Below are positions 12,978-24,439 of a DNA stretch of 64,000 nucleotides, piece after piece. This DNA is from Echinostoma caproni (Eukaryota; Platyhelminthes; Trematoda; Plagiorchiida; Echinostomatidae), in NCBI GenBank assembly GCA_900618425.1, contig UZAN01039648.1, positions 1 through 64,000 of the forward strand, read 5' to 3'. The translations under genes were made by a program, and so were the position numbers. How positions within the stretch are numbered: position 1 is the first letter of the stretch; every line of letters starts with the position of its first letter. A model generated the notes under the pieces. That model was given only the letters and a program-made list of their open reading frames with translations. It did not search any database and was not told the origin of the DNA.

Positions 12978-13554
12978 GAAGTGCAAAGCTCGGCGAACAG
13001 GTGAAAGAGAATTCAGTACGTCCGAGCTACGAAAACCGATTTTCAATACGAAGCCATAAGTGCTCCATTACTATCAAATTATTCATTGGTACCCCAAAGA
13101 CCATAGACATGAATCTGACCGTATGTTTAAATTTTTTATCAAACTATATTAAACCGCAGGAGTTTCATTTCATATTGTGTATAACCTAAACCATTCAGGG
13201 AATCGAAATTGAGCAATATTTTCTATTCACCAGAACATTATGTAAGAAGATCTGTGAATGAGTCCACTATCACACAGTGAAACACAATACGCTCCTCTTA
13301 GTATAGTGCCAATCATTGGATTTCAATGCAGTCTAATACATATAACTAATAGAAGATCATGGCATTCTTGGGTCTTAGCTTATCAACTGAAAACTATTTC
13401 GGAGTTCTGTTGATGTCCTTCCTCATTCCAGATACCATAGAATGATGAAGTGTTTTCTCGCAAAGAATAATGCTTTTCATATACCATATGCATGACGGGA
13501 AGACATTCAAATAAACGTACTCATTAACGGACTATTTGTCAGTTGCTTAGACGC

Positions 13555-13690
13555 AAGCTTTATCTATTGATCTTGCCTCTCATCTATGGGAGCACTTCTG
13601 CGTTCATTTTCTCTGCCGTATAGTACAGGCCGTTCGGAAAAACGGCTGGATGCGTTTGAGCGAATTTGCCTCCCGATACACCGTCGCCCC
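13555..13690 (+). mobile_element. Possible LINE C-terminal scrap
   Basis: The frame reads PYSTGRSEKRLDAFERICLP, resembling the conserved C-terminal block in which RTE- or I-type reverse transcriptases end (LxxFxRxCLRxI). No other domain is near and the frame stops soon after. Short and tentative. Confidence 0.3.
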
Positions 13691-16600
13691 GAGATTGCGC
13701 AACAATAGTTATATATATCGAAATCTTTAGGCGCACATCCTTAAGTCAATCGAAACGTATAAACAGTATTACTTTTACTATCGCTTTATCAAGGCCCTTC
13801 AGGGACAAACAGGGCTTTATTCCGATGGGGTTACATTTTTATTGAACGGCCCCCTTCAAACGGATTACATATGGGCGAAGTTTGACAATCAGATCATTGG
13901 TCTGTATTTCTTTGAAGGAAGCGTCATCGATAGATCACATTGTTGGATCATAATTATATTGTCCTCTATAGATCCTCGACGATCGCGTGGTGCCGCTGTT
14001 TCATAAAATCAACATGCGTCCGAGCGTTTGGTTGCCACATGATGCAGCTAACTCTCATTGCGCAATCAGAGTTTATCACAAAATAAATGATAGTTTTAAA
14101 ATTCGATGGTTTGGTATTGGTGGGTCATTGCAGGGGCAACGCGGAACTCCGCGAAACGTATCCGTGTGAGGTTTGCCCTGAGGAACTGTGGAATGCAGTG
14201 GATTGCGAGCAAAAAGTCAAGTCAAGGAATCCATCAGGAAAGAATTCAATACGGAAAGTAGCTCTATAGCAGAATGCTCTTGTGCAACAACACTACGGGG
14301 GACACTTTCAACCTCACATAAAGTAGCAAAAATGTATTCTTTATCTGTCCTGATGTCTGGCAAACAGAATTCAAATATTGAAAAGAGAAGAAAAACAAGA
14401 AGAGAAGAATAAAGGTTATGGATCACACGAAAAATCGTAACTATTGGTCAGACCAACGTTGGTGTAGAAATTAGAAAAAAAAGCAACGAACAATCGGCGG
14501 TTAGGACACTAAACCGGTGTTAAAATCTGCTTAAAATCGAGTAATAGAATAGGCATGGTCTTTACAGTGATTATTTCATTTTAGTATGAGTGAGTGCTAC
14601 GTACAACAACTGTGAAAATCTACCGCACGTTTAAAAGTCAAATCCGGACGACCCAACGAGAATAATCTATTACCCTCACGACAGAGGCATCATTCACTCG
14701 TTCGGGCTAAGGCGACAACCTTCTCATTGCCTAGAGTGCTATTTTTGAAATTTTCAATTGCCCAAAGAAAGAAATCCAGATAGTTGACTTCTTTGAGCCA
14801 TTTGGTATATTTAGGTAAGTTCTAGTGATACGTGACTCGCAACTCGTGCGACCTACATGAGCCAAGTGTTGTGACGTTGTTGAATTCTTTTTTTGAGGCA
14901 AAGTACCTAAAGAATAATATGCCTTGTTGCCATAAGGTTATATTTGATAAGCTTGAATAGCTCGGTGCTCCTGCTACTGCAGAAAACCTGGCGCACGCAG
15001 CATGAATAATAAGATAACGGTTCCTTTAATATTGAGGATTACTGATCGCCATGTGGCGAGGACATCAACGTTATATTTCTTTCGGCATTTTTCACTTTTG
15101 GCGCCGGAATCAGAACAAATACCTGTTGTCTACTCACTGATTCATAGATAATGCTTCATACGAAAATTACCAGTCCGATGTCACGTACGCTGAAATCATT
15201 CTAAGCCATTTCGCGTCGTAAATTAATTATAATGTGGACGTCATGATCAAAGCTTCCGAATTGGGATCGCCTACCCCTCCCCAAGTTCTGTTGTGCATAC
15301 CCGCCTCATAGACAGATGGGTTGATGACCCCTTATTTAGAAATTGGGAGCTGGAATGCGTCAGTACTTACGGGTATGCAATATTGTAGTGCGGCAGCAGT
15401 TAGCTCTATTGGTCACACCTGTCCGACGCAAAACCGTGTGCAGAACGCTTCCGATTAGCTGAGCGATCTTCAGGAGCCCAATATATCAAACACAATAGAC
15501 ACCTTAATTACGTGTATGAATTAAATTAGTAGTAAACACAGGTGATAATCGTGTATATCAATAATTCTGACCGCGAAAACCCTTTTCGAATGTGGTTATG
15601 CTCGGTTTCGTGGGAATCCACATCGGGTTTTGAAACCGCTGATTATCTTTTTCATTCACTTTGGATGATGCACCTTACTAATTCCCTTATTCACTTTAAT
15701 GTTATAGATATGGGTATAGGAAATTATCCACTGACTCTCATTATTCTAACCTTACATCATAGAGGTAATATACGGATAAAAAATTGACTTATTACCCAAT
15801 TTGTAGTGGTACTGATTCACAATAGGTTACTTATTACTTATCCGGTTTCCGGACGAATGAGGTAACAAATGAGCTGATCTCGTGAAAGATATATCGTGTT
15901 GTGTACACAGAGCTGAAATAAACCGCCGATAGAAAGTCGAAGGCATTTGTTATGTTCGTCTTAATAATAGAGCTGCTTGTCAAAATGGAGAGTGCTCACG
16001 TAAGGAAATGAACCAATCATGATCGAAGTCGAATGCGGATTTGCGAAGCTAGGAGCGTATTAGCGAAATAAAATTGTATCTTCATAGTTACCACCCATTG
16101 TTTTGGTAGTCAACTCTGTCTGATTTCCGTTTTTCGAAATGATGGTTGTGTTTAACTTCAGTCTTCAAACCAAGGATCAGAATTATCACGAGTTGTGCAC
16201 CATGCTAACCTTTTGAAGCTCTGATTTGATGGAGAACTAGGAATGCACAGTTGTAGTTATCTAATTTCTGTATTCAAATAGATGCATATTCGATACACCA
16301 GACAGCCCGGCAGTACATTATTCTCGTTCGGTATGCCACTTTTGGACAGTACAGCAGACTGCACCGAGGCAGAGAAACAAATTTCAGAGCTGGGACAGGG
16401 AAATACGTGTGTACACATTATGGGCTTGTAGTCTGATAGATCGTGTGTCGATAACATCACTGATAATAGTTCTGACTGAAACATCAATCAAGAAGTTATC
16501 AAGACCATGAAGTCGCAGTAAAAATAACCGAGATTTCTGGTATAAGTAGCACTTTTTCGTACGGATGAACATTGACCAAATTGACCACTGAACACTGCAG

Positions 16601-18498
16601 TCCAATGATTATCTATATACTACGCAGATTGCAGGTGATTCCTGAAAAACGGATTTGTGCCTTCAAGTCAAATAATGGCATTTTCTAGGCGATCATGTTG
16701 CACGTGTGAGGTAACACTGACTTCGTTCTTGGGTCATAGTAGTTATGTATGCCGCATACAGGCGTCATCACGGACATGAATGTATATATCTCTACTTCGC
16801 ACCAGACAAAACGTGTTTGTAATCACATTCGCTCGAGTTGTTACTTCCAATAGTCAAATACCTTAGTTACGTTCACTTTCTCTATGATGCCCATGGGTGC
16901 TGGTTCATTATTTGTGTGACAAAAAACTTCAATGGAAAAACATGAGAGTTTATTTAGAACATTGAATCGCAGGCATGATACATGTGACGAAATATCCCCT
17001 CGTCAATTTCTTTATTCTCGAGCAATTGAGACAGTCACTTTGGCTTGGGGTCCTTCAAATTGGAAACTAAATATAAATTTTGAATGTCTCTCAGTACGCG
17101 AATCACTTTGATGTCTAGTGAACATTGCGGAGGTAGCTACCTTTCATTTGTATTCAAAACCGACAGACTGTTTTCCAATCCGGGCCGTTTAGCCGAATAT
17201 GAGATAAGTAGGCTTTTGAACTTGCCAATCGAGAAACTATATCCGTTTGACAGTTATTTATATCGTGGATTAAAAACAATTTTTATATAAAACTTCATCT
17301 GATACTTGATACTGAGTATTAGTTTGAACATTACGGCATTTTCAGAATACCTTTCGAATGTGGTAGTAACCGAATACCTTTTTCATCAGTATATCAAGTT
17401 AATCAATTTCCAGAGCGCCGCGATAAACAGCCCAGTACAAGTTCATAGCACATTCAGGTCCCTTCCAACTCGTCAAGCTTCAGCGCATCTTAGTTGCAAC
17501 CAAATGTAATCAATAAATCCATTGATTTGGTTTGTTGTCGTCCCCACTATTGCTGTCTTTCTGGATAAAACCCCTCGATTATGATGTAATTTGTCCTTAT
17601 GGTTGCATATGAGAACTCGCACGATTCCGTGAAAAAGAAAAAGGATTAATGAACCCTGCTAATATGTTGCCCGTCCGCTTGAAATGTAGACCAAAAATAT
17701 TCATATATTTGATTCCACGTTGGACTTACTGACTGCACAAAACGCTTTTTCGTTCAGCGGTGCAACTGTGGATCGAACTATCAAGGCCGTTTTTGTTCAC
17801 TTTTCGCGGACTATAATTTCCCTCCGTTCATGGCAACAGATTTCCTAGGAGTGGTTTTTTGGTGCATAGATTTTTGATTAATTTAAGGCAATCAGTGATC
17901 GATTTTAGTTGTATGCATTGTAAATTCCACGGAAAAGGAAGGGTTGTCTATAACAATTGGTTTGAACAGAAGAATCAACCGCCTGTAACAATAATCAATG
18001 TTTGAAAGAATGATCTTCCATGCAGCCCCACATCAAACAGTTTCAAATTTCAATCGTTAACATAATGACAACTATAGATTTGATCATGACGCTCAAGGTA
18101 ACATCAATCAAATTACAACAGAACTAATAACTAACAGATACAGTTAAAAACAAATGGTATTTACTCATGGCTATTGGTATGTAAACAATATACTGAAAAC
18201 TATAGTATACATTTAAACTGAGGGTCTCGTCGTACGTGTTACATCAATAGCTGTAAGAGGGCTTCGGAAAACGTTGTCGGATGCACTGTACACGTACAAT
18301 TTGCAGGTGACCGGGCATAGGGAACGTAAACTGTAATTCATTGTGAATATTGTTTAGTGGTTGCAAATGCAAAAACCCTAATGTAAATCGCTGAGGACAG
18401 CTCGTCAGTCACAAGGGCCGTTCTACTCGGACTGTAAAGTTGGAACTCAGTCGATGTCACCTTAGGGTGATAATTTTCTACGAATAAAAATGCGGTTT
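13691..18498. other. Mostly unassigned intergenic sequence
   Basis: Apart from the possible exon at 16299 there are only short frames. A 68-codon plus frame (17084-17290) contains LAEYEISRLLNLPIEKLYPF and looks mildly protein-like, but lacks clear splice sites. Confidence 0.45.
16299..16358 (-). CDS. Candidate short exon
   Basis: A very good acceptor (GTTTCTCTGCCTCGGTGCAG) is followed by 20 codons in phase 0 reading SAVLSKSGIPNENNVLPGCL, up to a donor-like CTG|GTGTATC. The surrounding frame is open from 16487 to 16257. No other exon candidates were found near it, so it may be a chance match. Confidence 0.22.
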
Positions 18499-19375
18499 AA
18501 AGCAGCAGACTGTTGATCGTTTGCGAACTGCCTCTAGTGATGGCGTACCATCAAGAAGTACGGTGTTTGAATGGTTTGTGGAGTTTATGCATGAAAGGTA
18601 GTCCCTGTATGATGACACATGGTGTGGTCGACCACCCCGAAAGTTTCTCCTATGCAAGCAGTGGTAGAGGCGGATGCGCGAGTGACATCGGCACATCTAG
18701 CGGATGCCATCGGTATCAATCCGCACCCTCCTGCATGAGAAACTCGGTATCGGATAGGTTTGCGCATGCAGTGAGAACAGAAAGCAGTTCGGATGAATTT
18801 ATGCCGCATCGTGTTTGCCAGCTATGATAGTGGACTGTTCCGATGAAATTTGGAAGGTCACCAGTGGTGATGATACCTGGGTGTACGGTTTTGACCCTGA
18901 GGAAAATCAACAATGGACTCCGTGGATGTCGGTTTGTGGGGTGCTGTCTCAGAAATTCTGANGCGAGCGCAGTTCAGCAGATTAATCCTATGTTTATGGC
19001 CAAAAACGGTCATGTGCATATTGTACCACTCGTATTGCAAAGCATAGTACCCGGAGACTGATGCGTTGTCTGCCGAAAGTGTCGGAAGCTGTTGCTAGGC
19101 GTCGTCCAAGGACGCACACACGTCCCACATCGTCGGCGATTTTCCAGTTAGAGAGATCTCGGTGACACAATCTGCATTCTAGACCTGGCTACGTATGATT
19201 CCTTTGTGTTTCAAAATGTCAAGCGCGTGATGTGTGGAATTCGATACCTGTCACCAAATGCAGTGATGATTTTCATTGAGCTGGTCAATCTGTCTCGCCG
19301 AAAGGTTTGAGCGCATGAAACTGTACCTGAACGCTGATAGATTATGCTTCCATGAAATTTAATTCTTATTATTGT
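18499..19375 (+). pseudogene. Mariner-family transposase pseudogene
   Basis: Broken frames keep the order of a mariner transposase. The second helix-turn-helix region is RLRTASSDGVPSRSTVFEWF, then SLYDDTWCGRPP (18600-18640). The first catalytic Asp lies in DDTWVYGFDPEENQQW (about 18868-18915). The third region is LDLATYDSFVFQNVKRV (about 19173-19225), matching the YSPDLAPCD block, and the C-terminus fades near 19375. Stops and frameshifts are frequent and one N (18962) falls inside. Terminal inverted repeats were not found, and the N gap begins just beyond. Confidence 0.72.
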
Positions 19376-19403
19376 GTACTCAATACACCTTTGTGTCTGG
19401 AAT

Positions 19404-19804
19404 NNNNNNNNNNNNNNNNNNNNNNNNNNNNNNNNNNNNNNNNNNNNNNNNNNNNNNNNNNNNNNNNNNNNNNNNNNNNNNNNNNNNNNNNNNNNNNNNN
19501 NNNNNNNNNNNNNNNNNNNNNNNNNNNNNNNNNNNNNNNNNNNNNNNNNNNNNNNNNNNNNNNNNNNNNNNNNNNNNNNNNNNNNNNNNNNNNNNNNNNN
19601 NNNNNNNNNNNNNNNNNNNNNNNNNNNNNNNNNNNNNNNNNNNNNNNNNNNNNNNNNNNNNNNNNNNNNNNNNNNNNNNNNNNNNNNNNNNNNNNNNNNN
19701 NNNNNNNNNNNNNNNNNNNNNNNNNNNNNNNNNNNNNNNNNNNNNNNNNNNNNNNNNNNNNNNNNNNNNNNNNNNNNNNNNNNNNNNNNNNNNNNNNNNN
19801 NNNN
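19404..19804. other. Assembly gap (401 N)
   Basis: The 16 bases before the gap (CCTTTGTGTCTGGAAT, 19388-19403) are repeated exactly after it (19805-19820), so the gap may be an unmerged overlap rather than missing sequence. It lies just beyond the mariner pseudogene. Confidence 0.95.
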
Positions 19805-20200
19805 CCTTTGTGTCTGGAATGTGTTTTCTCAGCCCTCGTACATATCGCTGACTTTGAAAAATTCATGGCACCAACATGAACGTAATCAAAATACAAAGGT
19901 CCGGGTTGGGCACAAACAAGGGATATGAAAATACAGACAAGCATAACAGGTGTTACAATACGAGTAAGAACGGCAAAGTTGTGTGTATATTCCTTTTTAC
20001 ATGTTGATGATTTCTTGTCTGTCTCATTTTCTGTCGTTAGTGGGACCGGAGATTTCTACAGACAAAACATACAGCATTGACACAACTGATTTCTATTCGG
20101 TAGCATAATCCTCGGAGTCCATAACAAACGAAAATCAGTATCATTTAGGCGGGCAGGCTGCCCCAGCTGCAGCCATTACTGCAAGCATTAACTCACTGCA

Positions 20201-20235
20201 AGTCTCAATTCCGCGTCNAGTCTCAATTCCGCGTC
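20201..20235. other. Single-N joint with 17-base flanking duplication
   Basis: AGTCTCAATTCCGCGTC occurs on both sides of the N at 20218. Likely a scaffolding artefact. Confidence 0.85.
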
Positions 20236-21224
20236 GCTTTATTTATCAGTGCTCGACAGGTGATAATATAGCATGAGGAGATTGACAAGCATACGATCCG
20301 ATGGGGGAAGGGTTGATGTAGAGGAATTGCTTCTTTCCGAAAATTGCTGTCAGCAATGAACTCATAAAGAAAAACATAGTGACTGTACAGCCAATGTTTG
20401 TATCAGACACGAGAAATCATTCGAGGACAACTTTGTTCAATAGGCAAACAATACAGCGAACACGCTTGTTTTTATAACTGCGTTCTTGGATATTTACAAT
20501 TGTGTATTTGTATACAACAGAGAAACGAAGGTAATTGGGAAAGTGTACAAAGGTCTGTCGCCTTGTATAGAGGCACATAGATAAATGGTCACTTACTAAA
20601 ACTACAGAATAATGTTTTTCTACCTCCGACTTGTCACATCGTGCCTCTTCAACCAGGCGGTATTACGGATTTGGTTAGGTTTGTCACACAGGTTTCGACA
20701 GGACCAAGGCAAGTACAGTGCAAAATCGTTTTTCTCCAATTTTCATAGTCATGCTTTCTGGATTTTGATTGCTTCTGCGTCTGCTTTTACCAGGTGACCT
20801 TCCCAAATATACTTCGAATTGTTGTGGTTGATGACTCTAAATGCATCGTTGACTATCTGGTACGCAGTATCGTGAGCTGGGACACAATCGCGTTGGTTAT
20901 TGGTTTTCGCATCCCGTCAAGCGGATTATTCGTGATAACTGTCGTATCGTTCGTCTTCCGTAACCTACCTAACATCTTTGACTGCATCTCGGTTACATTT
21001 TTTTGATTAATAAGCTGAGACCATAAAAGTGTTCCATATGTAACTGCATCTCACTGCTCACACTCGCTGTTGTTTGAAATCCAGTGTAATAAGGTAGCTT
21101 CAGGTCACTTGGTGCGATTCAACCCCAGAACAGCAAGACCAGAAACCGAAGTCCCAGAACCATGGACTGCTTGGATGGAAATGTACGTTTGCTTATTCTG
21201 AGCAACAAAGTCAGGTAATAGAAA

Positions 21225-21461
21225 TCAGCAAATGGTAATGACTTTATTCAGTGTTAGGTCGTGTTTTACACGATAGGCGCTGTTCACAGATATATGTTGT
21301 GATTTAGTAGAGAACCCTTGTAAACCAAACACCTCTTCAAGTGCTGCCGCTGATAATCTGCTACCCCTTTTATTGGAGGATCTGGAAACATCGTGATCAT
21401 GCAGGACCGAAACAATGGCGGTCGTTACTTCTACGGACACGCTTGGTGGTAAAGAGCTCAA
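21225..21461 (-). CDS. Unassigned frame, possibly a terminal exon
   Basis: A 78-codon frame has a polar, Ser- and Val-rich peptide with VEVTTAIVSVLHDHDVS and SAAALEEVFGLQG. It has an acceptor-like AG just upstream at about 21458 and contains an AATAAA near its end (about 21240). No clear donor and no family match. This is weak evidence for coding. Confidence 0.2.
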   Translation of the reverse strand: MSSLPPSVSVEVTTAIVSVLHDHDVSRSSNKRGSRLSAAALEEVFGLQGFSTKSQHISVNSAYRVKHDLTLNKVITIC

Positions 21462-21734
21462 TTATCATGAGCTTTCATGGTTTAAACACTTTTTATAAAT
21501 GACGCTACTACCTGGGTTATGGCGAAGAAGTTCCAGAGCCTTTGATACTGTTCTCACTTGATTTGGGGTGTTTTGGGACTCGTTTGATTGGTCAGAGCAT
21601 TTCACTCACATTCCGCACGGTCGGGTCATGTGAAATACATGGTTCAGCAAGGAGTTTAATTTGAACTTAGCATAAAATTAAAGAAATGATGGAACACGAG
21701 TTTTTGCCAACAAAAAGATTGGTTTGTCTACATG

Positions 21735-21912
21735 TTGGACTCGTCGTGTAAGTGAGGCGTGAGCTGAAAGCATGGAAGCACTGGGCAGTTGTTTCGACCT
21801 TGTTGGGTCTCATCGGCAGTGTGAATCCATCGACCCCACTGGGGCTCGAAACGGGGACCACACAGGTTGAACGCAAGCATACTATCCACTCGATCACCGG
21901 ACAGCTAATCAG
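21735..21912 (-). repeat. tRNA-derived SINE, family 1 (minus copy)
   Basis: On the minus strand: A box GGTGATCGAGTGGATAGTATGC, B box CGTTTCGAGCCCC, then GAGACCCAACAAGGTCG and the tail AGCTCACGCCTCACTTACACG. It matches the plus copy at 22160-22322 over its whole length. Confidence 0.8.
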
Positions 21913-22085
21913 ACCGTTCCATATTTTGAATTTGCACGATACAGCACAACCACTCCATGCGGGCTTGTTGCGAGTTTCGGTCCTCGCTCACCTCAGCGGT
22001 GACCTTCAGACTTATGAGTCGGTTGGAAACTTTCACAAGCTGATTATTTTGGTACATGAGAGAAATGGAGGATGTTGATTTGTTT

Positions 22086-22128
22086 ACATGAATTCGTCTT
22101 GTAAATGAGGCGTAAGCCGAAAAACTGA
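22086..22128 (-). repeat. Family 1 SINE, 3-prime end only (minus)
   Basis: CGTCTTGTAAATGAGGCGTAAG on the plus strand equals, with few changes, the tail end of the copy at 21735-21912. Only the last 40 or so bases are present. Confidence 0.55.
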
Positions 22129-22159
22129 GAAGTGTAAATTCAAAATGAGAAACGGTCCG

Positions 22160-22322
22160 ATCAGCTGCCCAGTGGCCGAGTGGTTAGCATGCTTTCGTTC
22201 TGCCCATGAGATCCCGGGTTTGATCCCCAGTTTGGTCGCACTGATTATGAGACCCAACCAAGTCGAAACAGCTGTTCCGTGCTTCCTAGCTTTTCAGCTC
22301 ACGCTTCATTTACACGAAGTTT
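22160..22322 (+). repeat. tRNA-derived SINE, family 1 (plus copy)
   Basis: A clear RNA polymerase III internal promoter: A box GTGGCCGAGTGGTTAGCATG (22172) and B box GGGTTTGATCCCC (22216). Body and tail match the minus copy 250 bases upstream. The tRNA part is closest to a Ser/Leu-type head, but it does not fold as a complete tRNA. Confidence 0.85.
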
Positions 22323-24439
22323 TCACCATGTAAAAAAGATGGGTTATATAACCAGATTATTGCCACCTAAATGTTACGTTATGCTGTTGCAATGTTGCAA
22401 TATCATGTAGGTCATCTTCATCAGTGCAGTGTAAAAATCCAAGCCACCGTTTCCAAAATCGACGCACGTTGCATACACATAGGACCGCGTAAGACGCGTT
22501 AAACGCAGCATACAGAAAAATGCAGGCACGAAACAACCCGGATATGTTCGGTCAAGTTCCCTACAACTTTTGTAGCCCAACACGCAACCTTTTTCATTTT
22601 CTGGACAAGGNCAACCTTTTTCATTTTCTGGACAAGGTTGCCTGGCAATACGACCCGACAATTAGAAGGGATTGCCCCGTTGCTTTGGAATGCTCACTTA
22701 CAACACAAAAAGGCTGATTTCAGGACAGTTCGATTCGATCCACACGGTTCAAACCAGAGTCACACAGAAGCGGTTAGGGTAATTGAATGTTTGAGATAAA
22801 TGTTCACCGGGCGCATTTCACAGTAGGAAGTAGGCAAATATGTTTTCCATACAAACGTGTTCACAGTGGAACGAGATAAAGACTACATTTGGACTGGTAT
22901 TCTATTCCTTTATTCAAAACAAGGATACTGTTTTGGTTCGAATGCGTTCTACGCTGATCACAAGCACGGTCCAATTTGGCCCTGGGAAATTAAGTTTTAA
23001 CATCTGTATAAGCAACGTAATAGCTGGAAAAAACATTTCTATCCCCCGCACTCGACAGATTGGGAAGCTCTTTTTGCTAAACGATGAAATATATGATTGG
23101 AAAACTATAGATAATGGTTGAAAACCGTAATTTCTCAAACGTTTTTCTCCGGGTAATAATGGTTTGGTTACACAACCAAACATATTCTGATTCACACGGA
23201 CCGGCTGCGTGAAGGTTCCAACGTGCATCACGACGGCCGGGGGAGGAGAAAAGTGTCGGAGTGATTAATTCCGATAAAACATACCTACTTTTCCTGTTTG
23301 GATATACTACCAGAAAGAAATATCTTCTCAAAATGTACGTAAATGAGGTTCGCACAGTTCATCATAACAGTTATGTACCACGACGAGCGTGATGGATTGT
23401 TCTGTCAATATAGCAATCTATGATATACAAAACGCGATGTCCAATAAGAAGATTACGATCGCGAAGAACCAACGCAGGATTCACGTTGTTGTGAAATTCA
23501 AACTCCGAAACCACATGATAAACCTAATAGAAATTTGCAAGTTATAGACTGGAAAAGAAAGTATTTCAGTATTCCGCCAGGAGGTCGCCAACTAATGACA
23601 TCTGAACACCAATGTTAATAGAAAACAATGCAGCAAATTACAGCAGAAAATGTCCTGAAAGTGTTTTATATTGAAAACAGTATTATTTTGAGATCACTTC
23701 GCGGGTACTTTAGTTTTATTTTTTTCCCAATACTAATGTACAATGCGTTGCGCAATTTGGTCCACACATAACACCTCTAGTCGCTCTACATGTGTTCTAG
23801 GTGAACCGCAGCGGTAGCTGTTGGCACTGTCGAGTGGTTGAACACATTTAAAACACTCTCTTTTTATTGAAAAGTAAATCAAAATCTTGTAATGTTCTAC
23901 TTTATAATCTGGAAAACGTTTCTGAAGAAATATACGATTAGTGTTTGGCAGCGTTCTGTTCTAATCATCAAACCGTGAAAAGTGTGTATGGGATGCAAAG
24001 GGATCGAGGATGGATCAAGCGTACAACACCAAGTCCCAAGCGTTTACTATGAAAAAAAAAATGTTGCCACATGCAAAGCTAGCTTCAGAACTGATATAGC
24101 TAGCAACCAGATGCCAATGAATTCAGATTCAACGGAAGGTACTTAAGGAGATGCTTGGAAACATGATAAAAGAGGACCTGTCAGAAGTGACATCCGTCCA
24201 TCGACGACAACACAAGATTGTACATCTAACCGCCTTATACTATCGGTTTACAGACGCTGATGCCAACCGTCCTAATAGCGAATATATCGAAGTTGAAGTC
24301 AAAGTTTTACTATGGCCATTACTTACAAGCAGATGCTTTTCTTGTCCCACAGGGTGTTTAAACGAATTGAACTGTAACAATGATGAATAAAATTCTATAT
24401 ACTGTATTCGGTCATGTGTGCTCATGGATGTTTAAAAGT
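22323..24439. other. Unassigned intergenic sequence
   Basis: Opposed overlapping frames of 93 codons (22840-23121, plus) and 105 codons (22914-23231, minus) have no motifs. The frame at 22374-22661 is distorted by the duplicated N joint. Confidence 0.45.
22585..22637. other. Single-N joint with 26-base flanking duplication
   Basis: The same 26 bases (starting CAACCTTTTTCATTTTC) lie on each side of the N at 22611. It creates a repeated peptide in both the plus and minus frames crossing it. Confidence 0.88.

Larger units (their letters stand above)
10661..13554. other. No supported gene outside the listed repeats
   Basis: Plus frames of 108 codons (10784-11110) and 101 codons (12546-12851) are open, but overlapping minus frames are open too and no family was recognised. 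Confidence 0.45.
19821..21734. other. Unassigned intergenic sequence
   Basis: Contains the N joint at 20218 and the weak frame at 21225. A plus frame at 20794-21006 is hydrophobic (IVVVDDSKCIVDYLVRSIVS), but the minus strand is also partly open; no family assigned. Confidence 0.45.

Noticed and set aside
19352..19944. Long frames of 159-191 codons across the N gap
   Set aside because: They are almost wholly Ns and have no meaning as proteins.
22160..22240. Functional tRNA gene
   Set aside because: A and B boxes are good, but the sequence does not close into an acceptor stem with a recognisable anticodon arm, and it continues into a SINE body shared with other copies.
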